From positions 62,001 to 126,000 of the forward strand of contig NZ_AP018228.1 in assembly GCF_002368095.1 (NCBI RefSeq): a stretch of 64,000 nt of DNA, in the 5' to 3' direction. The position numbers were made by a program, and so were the translations under genes. This document shows positions 10,687 through 18,550 of this stretch, piece by piece. Position 1 is the stretch's first letter, and every line of letters starts with the position of its first letter. Source of the DNA: Calothrix parasitica NIES-267. Its GTDB lineage: Bacteria; Cyanobacteriota; Cyanobacteriia; Cyanobacteriales; Nostocaceae. A model generated the notes under the pieces. It was not told where the DNA came from, did not search any database, and worked only from the letters and a program-made list of their open reading frames with translations.

Positions 10687-11263
10687 TATTAATAGAGCTA
10701 AGAATGGTGTATCGGGTACGCATAATCTTGAAGAGGACGAAATAGAAAAACTTCACTCGTTGCGCTCCGTTTCTAAGTCGCCTTATATTTTTGTTGGGGA
10801 GAATGGTGAGAAGTTATCTGAAGCGGCGATAGCGAAAATTATTAAACGGCTAGGTGTCGCGGCAGAGTTGGGTTTCCCGGTTCATACCCATCAATTACGC
10901 CATGCTTGTGGCTACCATTTAGCTAGGCAAGGAAAAGCTTCTTATTTAATACAAAGTCATCTAGGACATCGCAACTATAAGAATACTGAAATTTATATAC
11001 ATTGGGCTGGAATACCTAGAGGTAGGTAGTATTAATTGGTCTGAGCAATAGCGCTGCACAGTGGGGGTTTAATTGAAAAGCTGTTAAAAAAAAACGAACA
11101 AAAATAGAACTTCAGATAAACCCTAACTAAAACATAAAAGCAACAAAATTTTATCAAATTAATTATTCAAGTTTTTGGTTTATGTTTTCAAAGTATGTTT
11201 TGATAATAATTTAGTTTAGCTTTTATGTTTTCTGAAGATAGGTGCAATTGCTTTATCCAATCA

Positions 11264-13309
11264 TTAACTTTGAGGGGATACACAAAATGTATCTATCAAC
11301 CTACCATTACTGATATCCCACACCTTCATAGTATTATCCAGGCTACCACTAACTAAAGTTTTAGCATCTGGGCTAATATTTACAGAAGATATATTATATA
11401 AATGACCTGAAAGTGTATGAATTAATTTTCTCTCAGATATATTCCAAATTTTGATATTGTCATCCTCTGAGCGACTAACAAGAGTATTCCCATCTGGAGA
11501 AATTGCTAATCCAGAAATTGCGCCACTATGACCCTTGAGAGTATAAATATTATTTCCAGTTTTAGCATCCTGTAACTTGATTGTTCCATCCCTGTAACCA
11601 CTTACAACAATAAGACCATTGGGACTAATAGCAACAGAAGTAACTAAAATTATATTCTGATTTTGACTGTTAAAACTAGCACTAGAAGGGTATAATTCCT
11701 TTAGATTATATTGCTTCAAAGTACGAATTAATTTACCAGTTTGGGTATCCCAAAGTAAAATTTCATTACCATAATTAAGGTTTACCAGAAACTTACCATT
11801 ATCGCTAACAGTAATAGATGAAACAGGGTAAGAAGTCTGCAAATTATGTAATAATTTACCAGTAGAGATATCCCTTAATTTTATAGTTGCATAATGGGAA
11901 CTAATTAATGTCTTACTATCTGGACTAATTACAACTTTATTAACTCCAGTATCTTCAAATGTACGAATTAATTTACCAGTTTTAATATTCCATAATTTAA
12001 TAGTTTTATCTCCCCAACCACCAGTCACTAAGATGTTGCCATCTGAACTTATATCAATGGATTGAACCCAGTCATCCTTAATAGTCCTAATTTTTTTACC
12101 AGTCTTTTTATTCCATATATCAATTCTGGAGCCAATAGTTGGGTCTGAATTCAAGCTAACTAAATTTTTATTATCCGGACTAATAAGAACAGAACCAAAT
12201 CCCTGGTAATTACCTTTTATCGTCCTAAGTTGCTTTCTCTTTTCAATGTCCCATAATTTAATGGTACTGCTATCCGTGCTAACTATAGTTTTCCCATCCG
12301 GACTAATAGCTGCTTCAATAGGTGAAATATCAGAAAATATTGCGATTCCAACCGGAGGATTTTTGGGTTGAAACTTGGATGAATCCACTTTAATCGGTTT
12401 TCCAAATGTATGAATTAGCTTTTTGTTGGCAATATCCCATAGTTTGATAGTATTATCCCCACCACCGCTAATTAAAGCACTTCCATCGGGACTGATAACT
12501 AAAGACCCAACTCTTCCGGAATGTCCTTTAAGGTTATGAATTTCCTTCCCAGTTTTAATGTTCCATTGTTTAATTATTCCATTTGTACCACCACTAAAAA
12601 AAGTTTGACCATCTGGTGCAATAGCTAAAGAAGAACCTCCATCAATATCTCCTTTAAAGGTACGAATTTCCTTAGTGTTTTTTACATCCCATAGTTTAAT
12701 AGTTCCATCAAAACTGCTACTAATAACGGTTTTCCCATCGGGAGTAACGATTACAGCATTAATTAAGTCAGAATCTCCTTTGAGTCTGCGGATTAATTTT
12801 CCTGTAGAAATATCCCATAATTGGATATTCTTATTCCAACTGCTGGTAATAACAGTTTTATTATCTGGGCTAATATCAAGGTAACTAATTGATTCGGTGT
12901 TTTTATCAAATATACGGATTAACTTTCCTGTGGATATATTCCATAACCTGATATTTCTATCCTTACCAGCACTAATAAAACTTTTACCATCTGGGCTAAT
13001 TTTACCTATATTCCCTACATTTCTAAATGTACGGATTAATTCCCCATTTTCAATATTCCATAACTTAATACTATTATCATTACTAGTACTAATAAAAGTT
13101 TGACTACCTGGATGGATATCTACAGAATTTATTGAATCAAAATGTCCCGTAAATTGGCATTTCATTTGAGATTGATTAGCCAATTTTTCTGATTTTATTT
13201 TACTTAGTTCAGATTCCTCTATTTTTATTTGAGCGATGGAAGGGTTGAAAGCTAAAGTAAGGATTCCAGCTATTAATGCCGAAGGTAGAAGCTTTAAATG
13301 GTATGACAT
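11264..13309 (-). CDS. Exported WD40 protein with 14 repeats
   Basis: 681 residues. The signal peptide is MSYHLKLLPSALIAG..., with cleavage near NPSIAQ. Fourteen WD40 units follow, recognisable by SPDGKT(F/V)IS and (K/Q/R)LW(N/D)I..GKLIRT(F/L). Fourteen units fit two seven-bladed propellers, a protein-interaction scaffold outside the cytoplasm. Unlike the WD40 gene near 50 kb, these repeats have diverged strongly. The gene at 14924 downward has a nearly identical leader (HLKLLP.AL...NPSIAQ), suggesting common origin of the 5' ends or co-export. No enzymatic domain is seen. Confidence 0.85.
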   Translation of the reverse strand: MSYHLKLLPSALIAGILTLAFNPSIAQIKIEESELSKIKSEKLANQSQMKCQFTGHFDSINSVDIHPGSQTFISTSNDNSIKLWNIENGELIRTFRNVGNIGKISPDGKSFISAGKDRNIRLWNISTGKLIRIFDKNTESISYLDISPDNKTVITSSWNKNIQLWDISTGKLIRRLKGDSDLINAVIVTPDGKTVISSSFDGTIKLWDVKNTKEIRTFKGDIDGGSSLAIAPDGQTFFSGGTNGIIKQWNIKTGKEIHNLKGHSGRVGSLVISPDGSALISGGGDNTIKLWDIANKKLIHTFGKPIKVDSSKFQPKNPPVGIAIFSDISPIEAAISPDGKTIVSTDSSTIKLWDIEKRKQLRTIKGNYQGFGSVLISPDNKNLVSLNSDPTIGSRIDIWNKKTGKKIRTIKDDWVQSIDISSDGNILVTGGWGDKTIKLWNIKTGKLIRTFEDTGVNKVVISPDSKTLISSHYATIKLRDISTGKLLHNLQTSYPVSSITVSDNGKFLVNLNYGNEILLWDTQTGKLIRTLKQYNLKELYPSSASFNSQNQNIILVTSVAISPNGLIVVSGYRDGTIKLQDAKTGNNIYTLKGHSGAISGLAISPDGNTLVSRSEDDNIKIWNISERKLIHTLSGHLYNISSVNISPDAKTLVSGSLDNTMKVWDISNGRLIDTFCVSPQS

Positions 13310-13392
13310 GATGCCCGTTTATTTTTGCACTATGAAGTGATTGTTTTTAAATTAGGCTTTAACAAAGATACAAGCAAGGGTAATAAAATCTT

Positions 13393-13890
13393 TTACTTAC
13401 AATTTGATGAGTTATAAAATTGGTTAAAATTAGCTTCTACTGTTTCCGATGAAATTAGAATTTCAACTCCATAAATAAAGCTAATATACATAAATTCTTC
13501 CCAGCCAAAAGGTTCTATTTCATCAGCATAAACGGAAGAAGAAACAAGATTTTCTATTTCGTTAATGCTTCCAGGACGTTCCTCAATCATTTTATTCACA
13601 AACTTCATTTGGGTAAAGCAAACATTCGTTTCATCAAAAGGGCAATCTCGTATGCTTAAAAACTTAACGTTTCTAAATATTATTTTTAAGTCTGTGATTA
13701 GCTCATTCCCAACTTCTCTATCATCCCAATTATCATAATAAACAGAATTACCTTTGAAACTTAATTCAAAAGTTTTTTCTAAGGTCTTATAATTGTATCC
13801 CTGTAATGGAAATTCATTATGCAAATCAAATATTTGATTTGCTACTTTAATGTTTATAACTTTCTCTATTGAAAAATTTAGAATTTTCAT
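13393..13890 (-). CDS. Hypothetical protein, 165 residues
   Basis: I do not recognise this family. The protein is acidic with no signal peptide or membrane segment and several aromatic-rich stretches (PFGWEEFMYISFIYGVEIL near the C-terminus). It lies between two exported-protein genes on the same strand, about 80 bp upstream of the WD40 gene. Size and composition are compatible with a small cytosolic partner or immunity-type protein, but nothing in the sequence proves that. Confidence 0.6.
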   Translation of the reverse strand: MKILNFSIEKVINIKVANQIFDLHNEFPLQGYNYKTLEKTFELSFKGNSVYYDNWDDREVGNELITDLKIIFRNVKFLSIRDCPFDETNVCFTQMKFVNKMIEERPGSINEIENLVSSSVYADEIEPFGWEEFMYISFIYGVEILISSETVEANFNQFYNSSNCK

Positions 13891-14030
13891 AACTTAACCA
13901 CATTACCCAGCTAATAAAATTTAGACATTTATTTAAACTTTTTTGTACCAAAAAAAATCTAAGTTCATGAAGAAATGTATCAGCAATACATCTCTTCTAT
14001 AGTCATCTTTAGATAATACTTGCTCAACTA

Positions 14031-14924
14031 TTATGGTTTAAAAGCATTCAAATTAGCAAAATACTGATTGGGTTTTCCTTGAATTTTTGTAAAGCTCAAA
14101 ACGGCATGTATATTTTGTCCTTTCTCATCTTTGAATGTCCAGGTACTCCAAATATATGAATCGCTTTCTCCACTATCAATCTTTTTCCAAGCAGCTTTCT
14201 CTAACTGTGGATTATAGTGATTTGCTAATGTATTTCCATCAAGTTTAGTTTTGAGAATAACCAATGAATCAATGCTTTCTCCGTAGTTTCTTTCTGTTTT
14301 AGATATTTCAGTATTTGGTGGTGGTATTAATACTGGGAAACTGACTCTATTTTCATAAATATCAATTGTGTCAGAAATTTGACAAGCATTACTAGAACTT
14401 TTTTCTTTTTCTTCTGTCTTATTTAGTTTATATAGGGACAACCTAACTGAAGTCGAAGTTGCTTTTATCTCTTGAATATCCAAATATAGAGACATTGACT
14501 TGTTATTATTACAAAAAGTTGTATGTCCCTCCAACTCTGACTTATTGGTAATAAATCCACCTCTATAAAATCTGAAAAATCTTGCTGCTACCCAAGCAGA
14601 ATTTTTAAAGTTACGTTTGTAGAAATCACTAACTTTTTCAATAGGTTGAGAAGTCTCTAAAACAATACTGATATTCCCCTTATCGTCAATGGTACTTCCT
14701 ACTATTTGAGATTCTAATGGGATAGGAAGCTTCACTGGCATTTTCTCCGGCAGTTTACCAACAATAACTTTAGTATCGCTACTAAGACTCAGCATACCTC
14801 TCATTAGTTTCATCAATCCTGCTTCTTCCGTTGTTTGTGCAATGGAAGGGTTTAAAGGTAAAGCAATAACTCCACTAACTAAAAGTATTAACGCTCTTGG
14901 TAGAAGCTTTAAATGACGTGACAT
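14031..14924 (-). CDS. Exported protein of unknown function, 297 residues
   Basis: The signal peptide (MSRHLKLLPRALILLVSG..., cleavage near NPSIAQ) is almost the same as that of the WD40 gene downstream on the same strand. The mature protein has two similar halves, each with a block of the type VSDFYKRNFKNSAWV / LANHYNPQLEKAAWKKID, so an internal duplication of a small alpha/beta unit is likely. No catalytic motif is seen. Probably periplasmic or outer-surface. Confidence 0.68.
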   Translation of the reverse strand: MSRHLKLLPRALILLVSGVIALPLNPSIAQTTEEAGLMKLMRGMLSLSSDTKVIVGKLPEKMPVKLPIPLESQIVGSTIDDKGNISIVLETSQPIEKVSDFYKRNFKNSAWVAARFFRFYRGGFITNKSELEGHTTFCNNNKSMSLYLDIQEIKATSTSVRLSLYKLNKTEEKEKSSSNACQISDTIDIYENRVSFPVLIPPPNTEISKTERNYGESIDSLVILKTKLDGNTLANHYNPQLEKAAWKKIDSGESDSYIWSTWTFKDEKGQNIHAVLSFTKIQGKPNQYFANLNAFKP

Positions 14925-15264
14925 GATTTAACTCCTGATTATTGGGATAAATTATATATTTTACTGGTTTAGATGTATTATTTTCCCTTTTCTAAAGCAA
15001 TTATAAAAACGAGAACAGAAGATATGGACTTGTTTGAACCTTGCCTCAAATATAGCAGGTGTAAGCAATAATAATCTAATCATGCTTACAACCTGAAAAT
15101 GATAATTGAACCTGTAGAGAGTCATCGCTCGATGAAACTTGTTAAAGCTGTTCGTAAAAAGTATATACTTAATAACCAAAGATATTTTCACATCTGAGCT
15201 TCAACCTTAACTTGACACCAATGACAGAGATGCTCATCCCACAAGAAATGAATTTAAATGCGTT
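14925..15264. other. Intergenic gap with no convincing gene
   Basis: A 76-codon minus-strand frame (14961-15191) lies here, but it is rich in Phe, Ile and Arg without domain-like pattern, has no ribosome site and looks like chance. I see no clear promoter or repeat. Confidence 0.4.
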
Positions 15265-15924
15265 TTAGCTTAATATTTCATCCACTCTTGTATTGATAGC
15301 TTCTTCCATCCTATCTCTTCGTTCTTCGAGAATCTGTGTTAACTCTCTATTGAATTTTTTTCTCTTTTTTTTGCAACGAATGCGACACCTACTGATATGA
15401 AGTTGATGTGGAGCTAAGTAGCGAAAATTTAATTCGTCGTCAGGTTGGAAGTTTAAGGTTAGACGTACATTCTTATCCCTGAGAATTTTCACCTTTACTT
15501 TTCCATATAGAGTCACTCGTAAAAATGGTTCTCCTTCATTCCAAACTATTTCTGGAACTGCATCATTCCACCTGACATTATTAGGGCTTATTTCTCTAGC
15601 AGTTGTTAAAGCATAGTCCCGTATTTCAACTCTAGCATTTTCTAAAGCCCTAATAAGAATGTTAATCAATCCTCTATAATCCCGTTGAGCAATTTTAAAA
15701 TCTCGGGTCTGAATTTGCTCTTTAACGTTAGGAATAGCTTGAGATGAATTAACTCTAGATAATTTTAATTTTGAGCTAGAATTTATTACTATCTTTTTCT
15801 CAGTTTGATTAGTATTAACAGATTCTTGAGCTTTTACTCCTATAGAAGTTAATAAAGTTGCAATCGTCAGACTAATAAAAGCAATTCCTGTAAAAGAACG
15901 AGGTAATTGTAGATTTTTGTTCAT
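15265..15924 (-). CDS. Exported hypothetical protein, 219 residues, basic Cys-containing C-terminus
   Basis: An N-terminal signal peptide (MNKNLQLPRSFTG..., cleavage near VKAQE) is followed by a variable region and a conserved-looking core with strands WNEGEPFLRVTLYGKVKVKIL and LTLNFQPDDELNF. A very basic stretch follows (HISRCRIRCKKKRKKF) and then a charged helix. Family not recognised. It is the first gene of the minus-strand exported cluster and diverges from the sigma-factor gene. Confidence 0.62.
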   Translation of the reverse strand: MNKNLQLPRSFTGIAFISLTIATLLTSIGVKAQESVNTNQTEKKIVINSSSKLKLSRVNSSQAIPNVKEQIQTRDFKIAQRDYRGLINILIRALENARVEIRDYALTTAREISPNNVRWNDAVPEIVWNEGEPFLRVTLYGKVKVKILRDKNVRLTLNFQPDDELNFRYLAPHQLHISRCRIRCKKKRKKFNRELTQILEERRDRMEEAINTRVDEILS

Positions 15925-16230
15925 GAGTATTTATCTCTTAAATTTAATGCTCTCACTTTCAACAACAAACCTATGAGAAAAAATATTCCAATGTTTCCTA
16001 AAAAATTTTTGATTTTTATTTTGCGAAGTCGGAAAAACGTAGATTTATCAAAGCTTTTCACGAAATATATTGTATGAAGCTAATTCAGCAATACATACTA
16101 CTGTCGCGAGGTAAAAATACGAATGAAAGTCCGGAACAGACAAATTTTATTTGTGTCTATTAATACTAGTTCCCGCTTCTACTCCTTTTTTTGTATATGC
16201 TCGCTTTAGTACAAATGAGTAAATACGCTT
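15925..16230. other. Divergent intergenic region upstream of the sigma factor
   Basis: 306 bp between divergent genes. It should hold promoters for both, but I cannot place -10/-35 boxes with confidence. No repeat or RNA gene was recognised. Confidence 0.35.
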
Positions 16231-16875
16231 ATGTTTTTAGAACCACAGGCAGAGTTTTTGATACAACAAGTAAATAGCGCCAAGCATCGAGAAATTATCA
16301 ATAAAATCGCTCGTAAGCATACCAGAGGAACTTCCATTTCTTGGGAAGATGCAGCTCAAACAGCTTGTATAAAAGTTATGGAAGCAGTAAAAGCAGGAAG
16401 ATTCCGTCAAGGAGGAGTTGAAGAATTTTACCGATGGGTAACGGTTGTAGCGCGATTTGAAATTATTAACTTTGTGAAGAAAGAACGATACCGTAATTGT
16501 CAAAGTTTAGATACAACTATTATCGGTACAGATTTATCTGTAATTGATACTATTCCTTCACAGGAGGATTTATTTTATTCTTGCGAACGTGCAGATTTAA
16601 TTATCAAGGCGAAAGAAGCAATTACAATTTTAGATACTCGCTATCCGCAACGAGGTTATCTAAAACTATGGCAGGGAATGGTTGCATCCAAAAAGCAAAC
16701 TCAATTAGCTCAAGAGTTGGGAGTGAGCCAAGGGGAAGTATCTAAACGTTGGAAGGAATTGGTAGCTCGTGTTGTTGTTGAGTTAGGATTACAGCAAGTT
16801 GAAGCTATAAAACGCGAGCAACAAAAAGGCTCTAAACTCAAGAATACGAGAAAACATTCAAAAACAAAGTGGTAA
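16231..16875 (+). CDS. ECF-like sigma-70 family RNA polymerase sigma factor
   Basis: 214 residues. Region 2 is visible as SWEDAAQTACIKVMEAV..., with FYRWVTVVARFEIINFVKKERYR (core binding and -10 recognition). Region 4 is the helix-turn-helix QTQLAQELGVSQGEVSKRWKELV. No region 1 or 3, so it belongs with ECF-type factors. The tail is Lys-rich. It is followed by DUF1822 and pentapeptide-CHAT genes in the same direction, an order I recall from other Nostocales, where such sigma-like genes head caspase/CHAT operons. Inference: it drives expression of this operon; no anti-sigma gene is adjacent. Start ATG 16231 has only a weak ribosome site. Confidence 0.82.
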   Translation: MFLEPQAEFLIQQVNSAKHREIINKIARKHTRGTSISWEDAAQTACIKVMEAVKAGRFRQGGVEEFYRWVTVVARFEIINFVKKERYRNCQSLDTTIIGTDLSVIDTIPSQEDLFYSCERADLIIKAKEAITILDTRYPQRGYLKLWQGMVASKKQTQLAQELGVSQGEVSKRWKELVARVVVELGLQQVEAIKREQQKGSKLKNTRKHSKTKW

Positions 16876-17069
16876 GACAAGAAAAATATTACTGATTGAA
16901 CCAAAGAATAAAAGCGTTATTTGTAATACTAAAAACCGGCGTAAATTAGTGTCAAGTATTTTATGTAATTTGAAGTTTTTGAGAAGTTTATTTACCGTCT
17001 TGGCATATAATAACGCCGCCAATTGTTAACAAGATTAGTCACTATGTAGATATTAGAAATTACATTGTC

Positions 17070-18464
17070 ATGCGTACACCCCCTCAAAATTCCCCATATT
17101 TCAATATGCAAGATAAAATACGGCTTCTACCTCAACCAGGAGAAATCTGGGAATTAAGTCGCACGCTGAAAGTACCCCAAGATTTTTCTGTTGAGGAATT
17201 TAATCAGCTTTACTCGCAAGAAGCAAGGAGGTTTTTGCTCTCTGAATCGGCTGCACGCTACGTAATGATTGTTACGGAGCCAGAGTTACCTGTGGAACAG
17301 GAGGAAGAATGGCAGGTAATTTCTGTGATGGTGTTATCTGAAAAAACTAGTTTTATTAGTGATGTAGATTTATTAATTCCTACCAATATTTCTGGCTTAA
17401 CACAAGAAATATTAGCCGAAACTTGGCATATACAGTCTATGTTGGTTTGTAATTTATCAAAACCAGTTGGCAACAGAATTTCTTATCAAACTTATGAAAT
17501 ATTACTTTCTGTAGGAGATTATTACCACGGATTAATTAATCAACCGCCGACAATTTCTAATATTCATGACTTAGGGCTAAAAGTAGGAAATTCAAAAGCG
17601 AAGAAAGCAGACAATATTAAATTATTTCATCAACAAGAACTTGCTTGGAGTGATGTTTTAAGCGTACCAATAGCAGCTTGTCGGACTTATTTGAAAAATT
17701 TTCAATTTACAAACGAGCTTTTACTTGAAGCATTACAAATCGAAGCAGATTTAACTGAAATTGAACGGGAACAAAATGCAATTAAGGTTTTATCTAGCTC
17801 AATTGATAAAACACGCATTATTCTTAATCGTTGGTTACAAAATATTTTTGAAGAGGAATGGGAAAAAGATTTTTTTTCTGTACCAAGTTTAGCAACAGCG
17901 ACTCGTAATAATAATGAATCTGAAGAAATTAATCAGAATGAAATTGCAACACTTATCAAACAATTATCTGTAGAAAATGACGAACATCAACGTCAAAGTG
18001 CAGCTAAAAGGTTAGGAGAAGTTGCTGTAGGTAATAGTAATGCGATTCAAGCTTTAGTAAAGTTATTACGCAGTACTTCTGACGATGAAACCCTATGGAG
18101 TGCAGTAGAAAGCTTACGAAAAATCGACCCCTCAAATCCTGCTACTGGAATTAGAAGGGTAAAACTAGTTGATTTGGGTATGCAAATTGCTGGAAATGCT
18201 GTAGCTTTAGCTGTAGCACTAGTGCAAAAAGTAAATGATGAAGTTGGCGTTCTCGTACAAGTTTATCCTACAAACAGCGAAGATTATTTACCACCAGATT
18301 TACAGTTACTTTTGCTTTCAGAATCGGGAGTAACCCTGCGAGAAGTCACCGCAAGACGAGCCGATGTTTGTCTTCAGCTTAAGTTTAGCGGCTCACCAAG
18401 TGAAAAATTTAGTATCAAAGTAGCTTTAAGAGAAGCAAATATTATAGAAGATTTTATTATTTAA
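17070..18464 (+). CDS. DUF1822 family protein
   Basis: 464 residues. The N-terminal half has typical DUF1822 blocks (EQEEEWQVISVMV, AETWHIQSMLVCNLSKPVG, SYQTYEILLSVGDYYHGL). Residues about 290-355 look like HEAT-type helices (RQSAAKRLGEVAVGNSNAIQALVKLL). The C-terminal block VLVQVYPTNSEDYLPPDLQLLLLSE closes the family pattern. Cyanobacteria-specific, function unknown. It lies between the sigma factor and a CHAT protein with a short gap to the latter, so co-transcription is likely and it may regulate or be cleaved by the CHAT protein (inference). A start at Met13 (17106) is also possible. Confidence 0.82.
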   Translation: MRTPPQNSPYFNMQDKIRLLPQPGEIWELSRTLKVPQDFSVEEFNQLYSQEARRFLLSESAARYVMIVTEPELPVEQEEEWQVISVMVLSEKTSFISDVDLLIPTNISGLTQEILAETWHIQSMLVCNLSKPVGNRISYQTYEILLSVGDYYHGLINQPPTISNIHDLGLKVGNSKAKKADNIKLFHQQELAWSDVLSVPIAACRTYLKNFQFTNELLLEALQIEADLTEIEREQNAIKVLSSSIDKTRIILNRWLQNIFEEEWEKDFFSVPSLATATRNNNESEEINQNEIATLIKQLSVENDEHQRQSAAKRLGEVAVGNSNAIQALVKLLRSTSDDETLWSAVESLRKIDPSNPATGIRRVKLVDLGMQIAGNAVALAVALVQKVNDEVGVLVQVYPTNSEDYLPPDLQLLLLSESGVTLREVTARRADVCLQLKFSGSPSEKFSIKVALREANIIEDFII

Positions 18465-18550
18465 GTATAAAAGTATTCCTAAAAAGGGTAATGTAAAAAT
18501 TGCATAGAGTAGGTAATATAAATCTGCTAGCAAATAACATCACGCCTGTT

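Larger units (their letters stand above)
9316..11029 (+). pseudogene. Short tyrosine recombinase/integrase split by an IS5-type element
   Basis: The N-terminal part is 9316-9544 and the C-terminal part 10692-11029. Removing the element and one copy of the 5-bp duplication joins SIYI to NRAKNG in frame, giving about 188 residues. All catalytic positions of a tyrosine recombinase are visible: Arg in HGLRATEC, Lys in NRAKNG, HxxR in HQLRHA, His in LGHRN and Tyr in TEIYIH. The short length and missing core-binding domain resemble FimB/XerC-like inversion recombinases. Only the insertion breaks it. As it stands, neither half should be active. Confidence 0.85.

Noticed and set aside
14961-15191. 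76-codon minus-strand frame
   Set aside because: No ribosome site, no domain-like pattern, composition of chance AT-rich sequence.
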